From Xiphydria camelus (Eukaryota; Arthropoda; Insecta; Hymenoptera; Xiphydriidae): 64,000 nt of DNA. The position numbers and the translations under genes are program-made. The notes beneath the pieces were generated by a model. That model had not been told where the DNA came from, searched no databases, and was given only the letters and a program-made list of their open reading frames with translations. Where the stretch lies: NCBI GenBank assembly GCA_963678675.1, contig OY783194.1:8485744-8549743 (forward strand). Direction: 5' to 3'. Shown here piece after piece: positions 44,993 to 56,129 of this stretch (position 1 is the stretch's first letter; each line of letters starts with the position of its first letter).

Positions 44993-47900
44993 GGAATCAA
45001 ATTCAGAGAAACTGGTATCGAAGTTTCACTTCTTCAGCGCGTGGCTGCCACACGTTTTGTTTTTTTGTGATAATAATTTTAATATAACACACACGCGAAA
45101 GAATGTTCAGTGTTCATTGACATTTACAAAAGATAACGTTTATTTAACACGTTGCCTGTCACACTGTACTCTTTCGACCGTTCTGTGGCCTTTTTTGCAA
45201 TAATAATTATAAATTAATACACACACACAGATATGAGCGCGCGAAAGAAGGTACCGTAATGCACGGTGGTTACTCGAGAAAAGTCGCAACTCCGATCGCA
45301 GACTACACGAGCTCCTTATGGCTGGCCACTCGGCGCGGTAAAATCCGGAAAACTAAAAATGCGACAAACGAAATACAAACAACTGACAAGTAACTCTGCG
45401 CCCTTTAGTCTGGCTTCTCATATCATCTTATGGATACGCCCAAAAAAGGGTCCTAAATGCTAGATCTATGGTGAGCCTAAACAGTCCTCTTAGTGGAGGT
45501 GCGACACTGCGTCGCCTCATAATATGAACAATAGCTTTCATCGCCCGAAGAAACCCTCTCAAGTAACGCAAACCAAACCCCTCTGCACAGTCTAAACAGC
45601 GATTGATTTTTGCGTCATTTATTCTTCAGTTTCAAGTTAATAACTATAACATGTGCGATCAAGAGTAGATCTCCTCGAGGTCGTAAATCCCGAAAACACT
45701 ACTGCGTGACACGACTAGTGACCGAAAACGTTGAGAGGTAGATTTAAACCATATCGGTTAGTTGAAATGATTTAACACTGCACTCACAATATTACTGGTG
45801 ATTATATTGAATTCAAGGAGATACAGTAATTCCGTGATGTAGCCGTGGTTTACAATTAGATACACTGCGAGATTATTTTGAGAGGAAGGTGCGAGACTGC
45901 GAACGCATTCGCATCCCACATTCACCCAAACATACCGCCCGCCTCGCCGTTACGACGGATATATAGATTCGATCTAGATTAGCGCGTTACTTAGGTTGTG
46001 ATAATAGTGAGCGGTAAGAAATGACGTAGAAGTCCCCTCGTGACGGAACTCATATTTTACGAGGCTGGCTCGCGAGGCCGCCGCGCAAGGTAGCCTCAAG
46101 ACATTTTTGCCTCGGAATATGTAGACAAACGAACAGCGGTAGCTTCATGAGGCAAGGCGATGGAACGCGAGGCACGCCTCGCACAACGGCCTCGCAAAGT
46201 CGACACATGGCTTGCCCGGCAAAGGCGATAGTCTACGTATGGTAGAGAGCGGTGGATTGGGGCAGGGTCGATAGCGGTGGAATGGGGCAGAGTTGAGAGC
46301 GGTGTATTGGGCAGGGTCGAGAGCGTTGTATGAGTGAGGCACGGTCGAAAGCGCTGGAGTGTGTGGGTTTCGTTACGGTTTTTCGTGTCGCCGCGCACGA
46401 TTTCAGTACCCTCAGCAAAGAAGTTTCACTTCAAAAAAACTTAAGTCGTAGAGTATCGGGTACCTGCGTAGTTTAATGTGCGAAGGGCCGTAGTGTCACC
46501 GTTGACGCACTCTCCTCCTCTGCCGGTCCCCCCACCACGTACCCAGCTATTCCCCTCACGCGATACGAAATATTCGTTACACTGGAAAATCGCAGCCCCC
46601 TCAGCAAAGAAGTTTCACTTCAAAAACTAAATTTTTGTCAATTTTAACAGGTAAAGGCAAAAAACGTTCCCCATATTTGGTCCTAATAGACCACCGTCGC
46701 GCACTCTGGTAACTTGTTAATAGGTCGTGCATCGTAGTGTTAGGATATTCTGGCAGACAGGTACATACACCCGGTGCCACGGAATCTGTCGCTGGGGAAT
46801 TTTGAAGTGAAACTTTTATGCTGAGGGTACTAAAATCGCGCGCCCAATACGACGCGTCCGTAACGAAACCCACACACTCCAGCGCTTTCGACCGTGACTC
46901 ACTCATACAGCGCTCTCGACCCTGCTCCAATACACCGCTCTCAACTCTGCCCCATTCCACCGCTCTCTACCGTACGTAGACGCTGTACCGTCTATCGCCT
47001 TTGCCAGGCAAAGCCATGTGTCGATTTTGCGAGGCTGGAGCGCCAGGCCGCTGTACGACTATGACTCACGCGGCGAGGCTCACTATTATCGCAACCTCAG
47101 TAAAACGCACTAATCTAGATATCATCTGTACATCGGTCGCAACAGCGAGGCAGGCGGTATGTTTTGGTGAATGGGGGTTACGAATGCGTTCGCAGTCCCA
47201 CACATTTCCCTCAAAACTACCTCTCAGTGTATCTAATTGTAAACCACGGCTACATCACGGAATTACTATATCTCTTTGAATCCAATATAATCACCAGTAA
47301 TATTGTGTGAGTGCAGTGTTACATCATTTCAACTAACCGATACGGTTTAAATCCACCACTCTACGTTTTCGGTCACTATTCGTGTCACGCAGTAGTGCCT
47401 TCGGGATTTACGACCTCGAGGAGATCTACTCTTGATCGCACATGTTATAGTTATTAACTTGAAACTGAAGAAAAATAAGGCAAAAATCAATCGCTGTTTA
47501 GACTGTGCAGAGGGGGTCAGGTTTGTGTTGCTCGAGAGGGTTTCTTCTGGCGATGGAAGCTATTGTTCGTATTATGAGGCGACGCAGTGTCGCACCTCCA
47601 CTAAGAGGACTGTTTAGTCTCACCATAAATCCAGCGTTTAGGACCCTTTTTTGGGTGTATCCGTAAGATATATGAGAAGCCAGACTAGAGGGCGCAGAGT
47701 TACTTGTGAGTTGTTTGTATTTCATTTGCACATTTTCAGTTTTCCGGATTTTACCGCGTCGAGAGGCCGGCTATACGGAGCTCGTGTAGTCTGCGATTGG
47801 AGTCGTGATCTTTCTCGAGTAACCACCGTGCATTACTGTACATTCTTGTGTGTGTGTGTGTGTGTGTATCTGTGGGTGTATTAATTTAGAACAAAATACC

Positions 47901-48178
47901 TAAAACTGATGCAGAACTAAGTCGAAAATGGAGAGAGAGAATTAAATTAACACAATCAAATATTGCTATATCTGCTAATGCAGATCAACACCAGTCCCAA
48001 ACCCTGGAGAATGTAACAGATTTTCAAGTCCCTAGAGGATCCAATATCGGTGAAAATACATCCAGTAAATATGATATTCCTTACACTACATTTTGTGCCC
48101 ATAAAAAAACACAAAACGTGTGGCCGCCACACGCGGAAGAAGTGAAACTTCGATATCAGTTTCTCTGAATTTGATTCC
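44993..48178. mobile_element. 3.2-kb foldback, GGAATCAAATTCAG ends
   Basis: GGAATCAAATTCAGAGAAAC at 44993 returns inverted, ending at 48178. Long blocks pair: 45260-45540 with 47560-47835, 45600-45960 with 47170-47520, and 46170-46400 with 46840-47060. The middle (46400-46830) repeats CCTCAGCAAAGAAGTTTCAC three times in both orientations. No transposase. Several open frames in the arms are mirror images of each other. Confidence 0.8.
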
Positions 48179-48325
48179 GGTGGTATTAGTTTCAATTGGC
48201 TCTACGAAGAAGCATTGTAAAAGACTTGTATAGAGCCAATTGAAACTAATACCACCGGAATCAAATTCAGAGAAACTGATATCGAAGTTTCACTTCTTCC
48301 GCGTGTGGCGGCCACACGTTTTGTG
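48118..48325. mobile_element. 208-bp palindrome sharing the foldback's right end
   Basis: ACAAAACGTGTGGC(C/G)GCCAC, then CGGAAGAAGTGAAACTTCGA, then CAGTTTCTCTGAATTTGATT occurs in both orientations around a centre near 48220. The left arm overlaps the right terminus of 44993-48178, so the terminus has been duplicated in inverted form. Confidence 0.8.
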
Positions 48326-48475
48326 TTTTTTAATGTTATTTTTGAACGTACTAACCAATGAACAATTAATTCTCATGCCCTCATTAGTAGCATAGGCAGC
48401 GTCTACTCTCATTAATGAAAGTGTGAGGATTGATTAATCATTGGTTAGTACGTTTAAAAATAACATTTAAAAAAT
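48326..48475. mobile_element. partial fourth copy of the ~215-bp palindromic MITE
   Basis: AATGTTATTTTTGAACGTACT, CTCATTAATGAAAG and TTAGTACGTTTAAAAATAAC match units at 32731-33376. The CTGGTGAC outer edges are missing, so both ends are truncated. Confidence 0.75.
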
Positions 48476-49118
48476 ATTTCGGCTGAATTTTTCGAAAGAG
48501 ATCTTGTTTTTCATACAAGTTCAAACAGTTTTTATAGAAAAAATTGTTAGATGTAAAATATCGAAATTCTTCTTTGTAGAAAGTATGCAATAGGAAGGAT
48601 GGACCACGCGTCCGTCGAAAGAACACGTGCGCCAGTGCGCAATTGTATTTATGACTGATACTATTAAGGATGTATCACCTATATAGTCTGAGCCAGAAGT
48701 TTGTTGAATCAGAATATGTCGATTTCGATTTGATTTGCGTGAAAACATGACAAAGGCGTTTTAAATGATATAATAAATGTCATTATACATGTCAAGTGCT
48801 TTTTTTACTATTTTAAAAATGTATTTAAGCTAATTTGACAATATTCCACTTCTTGAGAAAAACTTTTATATCTAACTGTACAAATAGATGCAACTATAAA
48901 AAATAAAAATTTAGAAATAGTATATTCATACTAGGCTCTTCGTGTCATAGTAAGAATGAAGCACTATGTATTTAACATTTATTTATAGGTATAATTAAAA
49001 AGAGAAAGTGGTAAGCAATAACTTTTCAATCAAATTGATAAGCTGCGCCCAATGAATGCGCGAAATGTGGTAACAACGCTATAAGTTTGTATTTACGTGC
49101 CTCACAGTTGCCAGCCCT
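48476..49118. other. no recognised gene
   Basis: AT-rich sequence; nothing supported. Confidence 0.5.
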
Positions 49119-49274
49119 GGGCCCCCTTTCTCGAGTCACTCGCAAAGTTACGTATACGCATCTTAGCGAATAGACCAATCAGGACCCCCGCCACAACGGA
49201 ATACTTGATCCTGATTGGTCTATTCGCTAAGATGCGTATACGTAACTTTGCGAGTGACTCGAGAAAGGCCCCCC
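49119..49274. mobile_element. 156-bp palindromic MITE, GGCCCCCTTTCTCGAG ends
   Basis: Arms of about 65 bp pair almost perfectly (AGTCACTCGCAAAGTTACGT, ATACGCATCTTAGCGAATAG). The loop is ACCCCCGCCACAACGGAATAC. A second copy is at 53629-53752. Confidence 0.85.
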
Positions 49275-49312
49275 TGCAGCGTCCATATATTTGAAACAAA
49301 ATATCTTTAAAA

Positions 49313-49636
49313 ATGTCGAGATATCGATGGAAAGGAAAACTCGTGACAAGAAAAGTGTACGAAAGCCGGATTGCGCTGTCACAAAGATCGAAGAAGAAAA
49401 GAAAACTGGAAGACCCGCCAATGGTGCACAATGAAAGAAAAGAGAACATCGAAAATGATGCATACGACGTAACCTGCGACTCCGATACGTCCATGACCTT
49501 AAATTCACCCTGGGCTAGGTATTCTTACGCCCCTGTTATAAGAATTTTTTCTCGGGGTTTCTTGAATAGTACCTCCTGCACTGCACTACATGCAAGCGCT
49601 GTTGCCATGTTGAACGTGCCTTTTTATCAAAATTGA
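49313..49636 (+). CDS. basic ORF fragment, unidentified
   Basis: An ATG opens MSRYRWKGKLVTRKVYESRI, then ALSQRSKKKRKLE and a charged stretch to 49490, after which composition changes. The basic YRWKGKLVTRK start looks like the N-terminus of a transposon-encoded protein in insects, but I cannot name it. Only the first 60 or so residues look real, and the frame probably leaves the exon near 49498. A palindromic MITE lies 39 bp upstream. Confidence 0.35.
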   Translation: MSRYRWKGKLVTRKVYESRIALSQRSKKKRKLEDPPMVHNERKENIENDAYDVTCDSDTSMTLNSPWARYSYAPVIRIFSRGFLNSTSCTALHASAVAMLNVPFYQN

Positions 49637-50039
49637 AACTTTTATAGAATAACTCGAAAATGGGATAGGCGAAGTTCATGAAATTTGGCATGAACATTAA
49701 CCCCTAACCTCTTAATAAACCAGACATATTTCAAGAATTTTTCTTAATTATTTCGTGTTAATTCAGTTTAATATCCGTCGATTTAATGTTTCTCCATATG
49801 AACCCGTGTAAAATTAGTGAAATTTCATTGCTGCATAACTTTTTAACTAGACAGACAATCGACTTCAAATTTTGCAGGTTAACTTGTGTTAATCATATAC
49901 ACTGCCTGTGCAAATTTCATAAAGTTCTGTTAGGATTCGATATATAGGTGATACATCCTTAAACGGTACGAACCGTTGTATCGAATTCCGTTTATCGCGA
50001 GACGGAACAGTGACCGATGGCAGAGTTAAGAGAGAGGAA

Positions 50040-50670
50040 ACTAATAGTATCTTATGTCATAAGGCGGTAATCCGAGGCTTTTTCAGACTGTGTTCAAGTT
50101 GTAGCACGTGGGATGGTGGTGGGACGGCGAGCCCCATCTTCCCACCATACCTCGTTCTACGACATAAACACAGTCTGAAAAATCCGAGGATTAAAGCCGA
50201 ATTACATATGAAGAGTGAAATATGCAAAAGGGTCTAAGTGCCATTTTTCCTAACGCAAAAATATTTGTGCTGCAAGTTTCACGTGGAACTTAGATTCCAT
50301 AAAAGCAATAATCTCCATTTCAGGAAAAATGGCACTTAGACCCTTTTGCATATTTCGCTCTTCATTTACTATTTTTCCTCACGAATGCCCATTTCGTCGC
50401 CTTCTTTATCGCTGTTCAGGATAATGACGCTTTTTCTCTCCATATTTTGATTTTACACTTATAGGTTCGGTATACTGTCGTGCGTCCATCAGTCGACTGG
50501 AATGAATCGATTCGATACGGTTAATTTCACGTTGCGATCGTCAATTTGAAAGAGACCCACTTCGGACTAAGCAATCGCGCCAATCAGAGTGCAACAGTGT
50601 CAGCTGACGAAGTGAGATAGCTATACTCTGCTCATTTCACGTTCCGATACTTTGATTAACAAGGGGAAGG
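50040..50670 (+). repeat. repeat related to 13283-13612, with inner palindrome
   Basis: CTTATGTCATAAGGCGGTAA through GACCCACTTCGGACTAAGCA follows the order of 13612-13283 reversed. Two inverted pairs lie inside: CAGACTGTGTT at 50087 with AACACAGTCTG at 50168, and GCAAAAGGGTCTAAGTGCCA (50224) with its complement (50327-50346). Confidence 0.65.
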
Positions 50671-50851
50671 CTCGACCCATGGGGCACCGATTTGAACGGC
50701 GTTTTGGTTAAACGGTAGCCAAAAGGGTCACAAACAACCCCCTAAAGCGGTTGGTGCCAATGCGGCTTAGTTTATTTATAAACAGTATTGTAGTTTTTAC
50801 GCTGCCGGACCGGACGATAGTGGTCTGATTTTAAAGGACAGTTTCTACAGC

Positions 50852-50924
50852 GGCGCGGTGGCGCAGTGGTTAAGGGTAAGTCTTACCACGCGGTGTACTC
50901 GTGTTCGATTCTTGCTGCGGGCAG
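50852..50924 (+). other. tRNA-like segment (73 nt) at element edge
   Basis: GGTGGCGCAGTGGTTAAG is a good A box / D-arm, and GTGTTCGATTCTTGC is a near-consensus B box, at tRNA-like spacing. The acceptor ends do not pair well, so it is tRNA-derived rather than a tRNA. A reversed partner (51938-51997) has GGGTTCGATTC, an even better B box, but has lost the A box. Confidence 0.5.
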
Positions 50925-51090
50925 TTTTTTATCGTTTTATTTATTTCTATATTGTGAAATAGTAATTTCTATTGCTGATATAAAAAAATGTGCTGTAAAA
51001 ATTAATTTTAAAGAGGAAATAAAAATGAGAAAAATCATTCAAACGAAAAATATTTTCTAGTATTAAATGTTTTTGATTTATTCTTACTTC

Positions 51091-51092
<2 letters not shown>

Positions 51093-51113
<21 letters not shown>
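51093..51113. repeat. (TA)n microsatellite
   Basis: About ten TA units in the left arm; the right arm has only two or three units at the same place. Confidence 0.9.
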
Positions 51114-51121
<8 letters not shown>

Positions 51122-51202
51122 ATTTAATTATCGAAGGAAAACGTGTTTTTTACATTCAATTATAATTTATTATTTATACTTATACTAATTATACAAAAAT
51201 AT

Positions 51203-51625
51203 TTAATCGCTTTTGTCAGTTTTTGACTCGGATGAAGACTCTGATGCGCTATGTTTACAATTTTTTGGATGATACTTATCATAAAAACATGCAAAGTAAA
51301 CATGTTCTTCGCACCAAGAATATTTAATAAAAGACAGATTTGAACATTCACATTTCTTTTTTGCAAGAGTCAAGGGGAAACAAACCTCGTTAACATTAAC
51401 AAATAACGGCTGTTCATCCGTGAGTTTTGACGTAAACCAAGCATATCTAATCATATCAGAAAAAATAGGAGCACTTAATTGGTGATGAACAATTGAGTGT
51501 ATCTTTGTGGCATCTTCGCGAGAGGAAATTTTCCATTGGTATTTTAACAAATCAGGCTCATTCTGCAGTCTTTTGATGAGATTTTTAACTTGACGATAAG
51601 TATTACTCAAAAAAGTTGTAAACAT
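51203..51625 (-). pseudogene. pogo-like transposase, C-terminal fragment
   Basis: Homologous, by eye, to the end of the transposase at 38.0-38.6 kb. TKIHSIVHHQLSAP aligns with IKLQSLVHNQFSSP, MIRYAWFTSKLTD with LFKYSWFKSGYTD, and CECSNLSFIKYSWCEEHVYF...CFYDKYHPKNC with the Cys/His cluster CEIPGCENIAVIRCSWCQK...HFFDDYHYC. The fragment starts at 51625 without the DDE core and ends in an S/E/K-rich tail (SESSSESKTDKSD), which the other copy lacks. Two diverged members of one family therefore lie in the window. It cannot be active alone. Confidence 0.7.
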
Positions 51626-51991
51626 AGCGCATCACAGTCTTTATCCGAGTCAGAAACCGACAAAAGCGATTAAATATTTTTGTATAATTAGTATAAGTAT
51701 AAATAATAAATTATAATTTAATGTAAAAAACACGTTTTTCCTTCGATAATTAAATTATATATTATATAGAAATAAGAATAAATCAAAAGCATTTAATACT
51801 AGAAAATACTTTTCGTTTGAATGATTTTTCCCATTTTCATTTCCTCTTTAAAATTAATTTTTTCAGCACATTTTTTTATATCTGCAATAGAAATTACTAT
51901 TTCACAATTTAGAAATAAATAAAACGAAAAAAAAAACTGCCCGCAGCAAGAATCGAACCCGCGAGTCCACCGCGTGGTAAGACTTACCCTT

Positions 51992-52301
51992 AGGGCGCCC
52001 GCAGACACGGCCACTCGACACCGCGACCGGTGGCCGCGACGAGTGGTTCATGCCGACCACTGCACGACCACCGGTGGCCGCGACGAGCGGCCCACGCCGC
52101 CCACTGCAGTCGCTGCAAGCGGTCGGCACCAGATGCTTTGTTTGAGCTAACTTCGGTGCAGTCTATGTCGAAGTTTAGAAATGGACTGCACCGAAGTTAG
52201 CTCAAACAAAGCATCTGGTGCCGACCGCTTACAGCGACTGCAGTGGGCGGTGTGAGCCGCTCGTCGCGGCAACCGGTGGTCGTGAAGTGGTAGGCATGAA
52301 C
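51992..52301. mobile_element. GC-rich palindromic MITE (Harbinger-like left end)
   Basis: GACTGCACCGAAGTTAGCTC and neighbours pair around a centre near 52168; arms reach about 130 bp (CACTGCAGTCGCTG, GGTCGGCACCAGATGC). The left end, TTA followed by GGGCGCCCGCAGACACGG, resembles the MITE at 55796. The right end lacks its outer part. It interrupts the tRNA-like element next to it. Confidence 0.7.
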
Positions 52302-53302
52302 TAGGGATGTGCGATTTAAATCGATTCTTCAAAAGATCGATCTTTTTTTCGAAAAATTGCGATTTTTGGATCGATTCTTCAAAGTCGATTCTTTGTTTGG
52401 ATCGGTTCTTTACTGGCGAAATCGATCCACATTTTTACCATATTTGCCATTAAACAATTTTTTTTAATAATTAAATACAAAAATAAAGAAAAGGAAAAAT
52501 TCTTCTAATGATAAAATTACGAGTACGGTATTTGAATACTTAAATGTGAAGTTAAGTTCAGATGAATTAAAAAGATTATGACCGATAAGGAGGGAAATCG
52601 CTAGGTCTTTCGAAATTCGAATAATAACGTAAACTTTCATCATTGAAGGCTTTGGCGGGATTAGCCCTGCGAAGGATCGTTTTCGATTGCAAACAACATT
52701 GTAAGTAACGAAAGAAACCGTTTAACTTGTGAACATATTGCTATGTTGACCTTCTTGAGATCGCTGGAGTTTCATCACTGGCACTTGGAGTAAACTCCCA
52801 ACAAACACAGAGGTTACGGGCCAACGTCGGCAAGTGGCTGTTTACCGATGATCTCGGCAATGGGGCCATGCCGGCATACGGCAATGGCGCATAGTATGAT
52901 TATGTCCGCCTGGCCGATGAGCGGGCCGACGTTCGTCGCCCACCACAGATCCTAATCAGCGCGGCATTGGTACGACGGTGGCACGAGTAATATGTGCCGA
53001 TTGCGGCCTAGCAAACAACCAAGCTCTACTCGAGTCGAAATTTTAATTCTAATTTGAACCTCTGGTTGAAATTTAGTTTTCAAGACCCGGATGTCTGTGC
53101 AATGAAAAACACTGGGGCAACGCGGTGCGCTTTCAAAATTATTGTGGGTGGATTTTGCAAAAAGGGAACGAACGCAGTGACATTACAATGGTTTTTCACT
53201 GTGACATGGTAGGTCGAGTGTGCCGCGTATGTGTGATGTGGCTGCCTGTGTGCGTGCGGTGCTGCCGCCTGCCAACCCGGCTAGTGATGTCAGTTTTTTT
53301 TT
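52302..53302. other. 1 kb without a recognised gene
   Basis: TAGGGATGTGCGATTTAAAT followed by repeated CGATTCTTCAAA words (52304-52400) resembles a hAT-type end, but no matching end was found. At 52800-52990 there is a GC-rich patch with CCGATGATCTCGGCAATGG. No open frame supported. Confidence 0.35.
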
Positions 53303-53395
53303 CGCACCTTACCGGGACTCGAACCTGCAATCTTTAGGACGAGATGCTTCGAAACTGGGAATGCTTTCGAACTCTACCAATTGAGCCACCGACTC
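53303..53395 (-). other. tRNA-like module (copy C)
   Basis: The best preserved of the three: GGTGGCTCAATTGGTAGAG is a full tRNA D-arm with A box, and GCAGGTTCGAGTCCCGG a perfect B box. An A run follows on the minus strand (GCGAAAAAAAAACTG), which suggests retroposition. The middle carries GTCCTAAAGAT-like text shared with copies A and B, longer than a normal anticodon-to-T-arm interval. Could be a SINE head. Confidence 0.55.
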
Positions 53396-53628
53396 TTCAA
53401 ATGATGTCGGTCAACTCCAGTCATATATAGAAACCGGACATGACAGTAACTGCTCTCGAAGGTTCTTCTCATTAAATTTTATAAAATAATTTGATACTTT
53501 CTTTTTCAAAACAGAAGCGATTATGATAATTAATCATTCATTATTTATGGAATAATTCGGTACAATTTGCACTGTTTAAAACATAATTATTATATCAATT
53601 TTATTTTTTTTAATTTATACATTTTTTG

Positions 53629-53752
53629 TATACGCATCTTAGCGAATAGACCAATCCGTAACCCAACCACAACGGAATACTTGATCCTGATTAGTCTATT
53701 CGCTCAGATGCGTATACGTAACTTTGTGAGTGACTTCGAGAAAGGGGCCCCT
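53629..53752. mobile_element. second copy of the 156-bp palindromic MITE (left-truncated)
   Basis: TACGCATCTTAGCGAATAGA through GAGAAAGGGGCCCC matches 49119-49274, minus the first 35 bases. Confidence 0.85.
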
Positions 53753-55375
53753 GACGCTATACGGCTGGTGACGTGCTCAGCGAGCTGCGCATGCTCAAAT
53801 ACTTGCGTTTCGGCTAAACTATCCTGTAGGTATATTCTGTACGGTCGTTCATTCCGGGCGTTCGACGGCGAAGGAGCGATTACGAACGCCGGTGGACGCT
53901 TACACGAGCGCCGAGAGTATCTAGGTATTCTGTAGGTGAGAGGATATGAACGCTCGGGATCACTCGGCAGCCGAGGATAGCCAAGTGTTTTCCACACTCT
54001 CATCTTAAGGAGGAACATCAGTACTCTACGGGGTGAGGCGAGAGGAGGGAAAGAACAAAGCTTTCGACGCGTTTTGCCAATATCAGATAATGAAATTTTA
54101 ATTCATTCAAAAACTATATATACGTTATTAATGTCACAAAATGTGGCTTATCATTGCACCATTATTCATTTGAAATCAATTTAATATTTATTTAAATTTA
54201 TTACTGCTAAATTTTACATTATTTATTCGAGTACGAAAATGAGAAGAGCATGGCAACACCGCAGTTTTTGACCAAGAGGTTGGTACGAGATTTGTCGGTA
54301 AAAACGGTCACTTGCCGACAGAATTCTACGTGTGACAGCTGCGTACATATTTTGATACTCATAACCTCAAAGCTATATATTTACGTGGGTTCTATCAATA
54401 GCCAAATATTGCTTTTAAAATGAATAATATCACGGCACAATGTTATCATTGGAAAGGAAATTACTCACCATAATTCACAAATTCACGATTTCGAGATTAG
54501 ACGCTTCGATCTCCCGAATTGACACCAACTCTAACTACCGACTCGACTTCTACCGGTATAAATAACTCGAGTACTGACCAAGCCTGGCCAATGGTAAATT
54601 TCAAGGTCCCTGCAATTATGCGGTGCTGCGCGGGTCATGCTGTATTAGTCTCGGGTTTGAATCCTAGCGCACCGTCTGACCTCCTCTCTAACGTCACGCG
54701 CTATTGCCACGTTTTCACCTATTCGTTCCAAAATTCCGTTTTCTCGAAACCTTTTACTAAATTACACAAAAACTACTAAGTGAAATTGATTTAAACTGTG
54801 CAAAATAGAAGTTTATAACTACATGCAAAATAAAACGTTTTCTTTTTACCATTTCTTCCATTTTAAGAGCTAATATTATTACTATCAAATCACCGGCCCG
54901 TAAGGTTCCATGTAAATCAGTGACTTTTCAAACATGAATTAAAAAAACGGTTAAGTGAATTTATTTCAAATTTTGACAGTAGCGTTCTGATGAAGTGAAG
55001 ATTATGAGAAAAAAAATCTTAGTTATTAGTCCATTTTCATTTCACTGATGTTCCTCCTTAACACTAGGTTTACGGAAATGCGTCAATTTGACGCGTGACT
55101 TATTCAGAGTACCATTCAATTTCGATTATCTAGTAACCTATGAGGTTTTAGACTAAATTGGTGAAATATTTTTTTTAGATTAGATTTCGCTGTACAAGAT
55201 AGATATAGACTAAAATTTAAACGTAAACGTAAATTTAAACGCCGTATTGAAGTACTAACGGCTTGTATTGAATAATGACTGAAAATTCCATCAATACCAA
55301 TTTTATGGAGGGGATACTGTCAGTAATATTGAAGGTCTATACAAAAACATAGTTCATTCCTTCAATATTCAGTCG
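53753..55375. other. 1.6 kb without a supported gene
   Basis: At 54480-54660, TCACGATTTCGAGATTAGACG and GATCTCCCGAATTGACACC match the interior of the palindrome at 22865-23674, so a fragment of that family lies here. The rest is unassigned. Confidence 0.5.
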
Positions 55376-55705
55376 TTATGCATTGATAAAGACGTCAATG
55401 TTCAGGTAAACGCAAGGCGCCTCGATACCGGTCTCAGATTTCAAGAGCCTCGCAGGAGGGTACCGGGCGCGACGGCAAGGCGGACGGTATATTTCGGCAA
55501 ACGCAAGGCGCCTCAACCCCGTTTTCGAATTGCAGGAACCTCGTGGGAGGGCACGGGCACCCTCTTTCTCTTCGCTATCTTCAGACAAGTGTCCACCGGT
55601 CATACGCACGTGCACTTGTTCGGGGACGGCGCCGAATCTGCTTGCCTTCCCCGGGTTGATCTTACACTCCAGTTCCCGGGTTTTCTCAGAATTTTCTTCT
55701 CTCAC
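55376..55705 (-). CDS. uncertain ORF over a short tandem duplication
   Basis: An open frame of 109 codons, MREENSEKTRELECKINPGK, FGAVPEQVHVRMTGGHLSED, then cysteine- and arginine-rich text. The second half overlies a roughly 90-bp duplication (AACGCAAGGCGCCTC at 55408 and 55499). No family is recognised, and the plus strand is open too. Possibly part of an old element. Confidence 0.2.
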   Translation of the reverse strand: MREENSEKTRELECKINPGKASRFGAVPEQVHVRMTGGHLSEDSEEKEGARALPRGSCNSKTGLRRLAFAEIYRPPCRRARYPPARLLKSETGIEAPCVYLNIDVFINA

Positions 55706-55795
55706 CGTGGAGAGGAAAAAACCGCTCTTTTTTCTGCCGAAAAGTACCCCTGCCTCGCTTTCAAAATCAGTCGTTACAACATCTTCAGCGTGTTA

Positions 55796-56010
55796 GGGCC
55801 GCTACAGACACACAGTCTTGTCGTCAGTCTTGCATGCGCAGTCTAAAGGCGCGGTCTCACGGGGTGATGGAGCACTCTACGGGTTACATCAGTGTCGGCA
55901 CATTGACGTGCCACATGTGCAATATAAGTAGTGCTCCACCACCCCGTGAGATCGCGCCTTTAGATTACGCATGCAAGACTGACGACAAGACTGTGTGTCT
56001 GTGGCGGGCC
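55796..56010. mobile_element. 215-bp PIF/Harbinger-like MITE
   Basis: Ends GGGCCGCTACAGACACACAG and, reversed, GGCCCGCCACAGACACACAG, flanked by TTA (55793-55795 and 56011-56013). Arms pair over about 85 bp. Target and end match the superfamily. Confidence 0.8.
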
Positions 56011-56129
56011 TTAAGATCGATGTAGTAATTCGTGCATACATAAGCAATTTACGATTCATTAATCGCATAGCCGCGTCACGTATAGTGTCATTTCCCGTTT
56101 ACCCGCTCGTGTTGTGATAGTTTGGATAA

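Larger units (their letters stand above)
50852..51997. mobile_element. long-inverted-end element with tRNA-like ends
   Basis: Arms 50871-51257 and 51627-51997 pair over about 380 bp. At each extreme is a tRNA-like segment; next to it are AT-rich arms and, in the middle, a 370-bp unique part of a transposase gene. The gene's 3' end lies in the left arm, so the arms formed or grew by copying across it. The right edge is cut by the GC-rich MITE at 51992. Confidence 0.7.

Noticed and set aside
46096..46418. Overlapping minus-strand frames with repeated (T/S)ALxxxP words
   Set aside because: Driven by GGGGCAGGGTCGATAGCGGT-type short tandem repeats in the foldback arm.
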